Shown piece after piece: positions 63,476 to 64,000 of a DNA stretch of 64,000 bases. The notes under the pieces are model-generated. The model was not told the origin of the DNA. It saw nothing but the letters and a program-made list of their open reading frames with translations, and ran no database searches. The stretch is taken from positions 930,001 to 994,000 of the forward strand of contig JAHBXB010000001.1 of the NCBI GenBank assembly GCA_019636655.1. The letters are read 5' to 3'. The stretch's first letter is position 1, and every line of letters starts with the position of its first letter. The DNA is from Phycisphaeraceae bacterium. GTDB taxonomy: Bacteria; Planctomycetota; Phycisphaerae; Phycisphaerales; UBA1924. Made by a program: the position numbers and the translations under genes.

Positions 63476-64000
63476 TTACCGCCGGCGGCGGGCGACGAGC
63501 AGACCGCCGAGGCCCAGCAGCGCGGCCGCACCCGGGGTCGGGACTGTCGTGAAGCGGTCGTACGCCGAGTAGCCGCTGGCCGGTGGCGGGTCGAAGCCGA
63601 TGTTCGGACCGGCGTTGAACGCCTGGGCCGGGATCGACTCATTCGAGCCGTAGCCGGAATCAGCGATATACGCGACGAAGAAATCGATGTTGCCGCCGGG
63701 CAGCACGCCCAGCGTCGCCAGCGGGATCGCGTACTCGCGAACCGGCTGGGAGCCTCCGCCGTCAAAGGCCACGAAGTTCAGGTGGTTCGGCGTGTTGCCC
63801 GCGTTGAGTTCGAACATCACCGTGCCCCAGCTCGCAAAGACGAGCGAGAAGTCCGGGAGGATGCCCATGACATCATCGCCGCCGCCGTTGAGGTTCGACG
63901 AAGCGCGCCGGGCGCCGTCACCCTGATCGTCCATCTGGGCGTCGGTGAACCCACCCGCTCGGGTGTCGAGCATGATCGTGATCAGGTCGTTCATCGCACC
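63476..64000 (-). CDS. 3' part of a secreted PEP-CTERM-like protein
   Basis: The frame is open to the window edge, so the 5' end is missing. The visible 175 codons encode a beta-rich domain (FSLVFASWGTVMFELNAG, NIDFFVAYIADSG) and a C-terminal tail VPTPGAAALLGLGGLLVARRRR (in part VPTPGAAALLGLGG). This is a short Pro motif, a helix and Arg cluster, as in PEP-CTERM/exosortase-type sorted proteins. It would be exported and then processed. The ATG at 63994 is probably internal. It is downstream of the glucan locus but on the opposite strand. Confidence 0.7.
   Translation of the reverse strand, partial: GAMNDLITIMLDTRAGGFTDAQMDDQGDGARRASSNLNGGGDDVMGILPDFSLVFASWGTVMFELNAGNTPNHLNFVAFDGGGSQPVREYAIPLATLGVLPGGNIDFFVAYIADSGYGSNESIPAQAFNAGPNIGFDPPPASGYSAYDRFTTVPTPGAAALLGLGGLLVARRRR

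Overview
The window is GC-rich, densely coding bacterial chromosome. It most resembles a flagellated member of the Planctomycetota, probably a Phycisphaerae-like lineage. That placement is inferred from several features: secreted enzymes ending in two EF-hand-like 'D-x-D-x-[DN]-G' repeats and a terminal Gly-Cys or Ala-Cys; a PEP-CTERM-like tail (VPTPGAA.., then Arg-rich); a small membrane protein with a C-terminal CAHCGY..CPQCG ribbon; WXG100-like proteins beside an FtsK-type ATPase; and paired membrane pyrophosphatases. No rRNA, CRISPR array, insertion sequence or prophage was seen.

Layout. 1-4017: housekeeping genes (hpt, ppa), two TPM-domain membrane proteins, an SDR oxidoreductase and an FmdB-like small protein. 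4483-18676: a flagellar block in one direction: flgF, flgG, flgA, flgH, flgI, flgJ-like, flgN-like, flgK, flgL, fliW, csrA and two flagellins. Both flagellin ribosome binding sites lie inside CsrA-type sequences. 18786-28282: xerD, gyrA, a secreted protein of unknown function, rpsA and a GT28-type glycosyltransferase. 28279-29112: a LpxH-like phosphoesterase. 29273-31917: an arsenic operon (arsR, arsC, arsM, aquaporin) with overlapping genes and a strong promoter that predicts a leaderless arsR message. 31967-35984: a receiver-like protein, gdhA, two small membrane proteins, a GlcG/HbpS-like protein and tRNA-Ile(CAT). 36061-46863: a secreted M1 peptidase, a beta-propeller amidohydrolase, a guanidine-modifying-enzyme-like protein and a membrane pyrophosphatase with a His-rich insert. 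46992-50136: a second pyrophosphatase and rpsU. 50284-55755: a compact cluster of two WXG100-like proteins, a coiled-coil protein and a large FtsK/EssC-like ATPase. 55770-63384: an alpha-glucan locus (GH13, GH31, GH13), followed by the 3' end of a PEP-CTERM-like gene.

The strongest candidate for an undescribed system is the four-gene type VII-secretion-like cluster. It directly follows, with only a 14-base gap, a secreted amylase carrying the dockerin-like tail. The second strongest is the FliW-CsrA-flagellin circuit, where the flagellin Shine-Dalgarno sits in the loop of a textbook CsrA hairpin.

All family calls come from reading translated sequence by eye; no database search was run.
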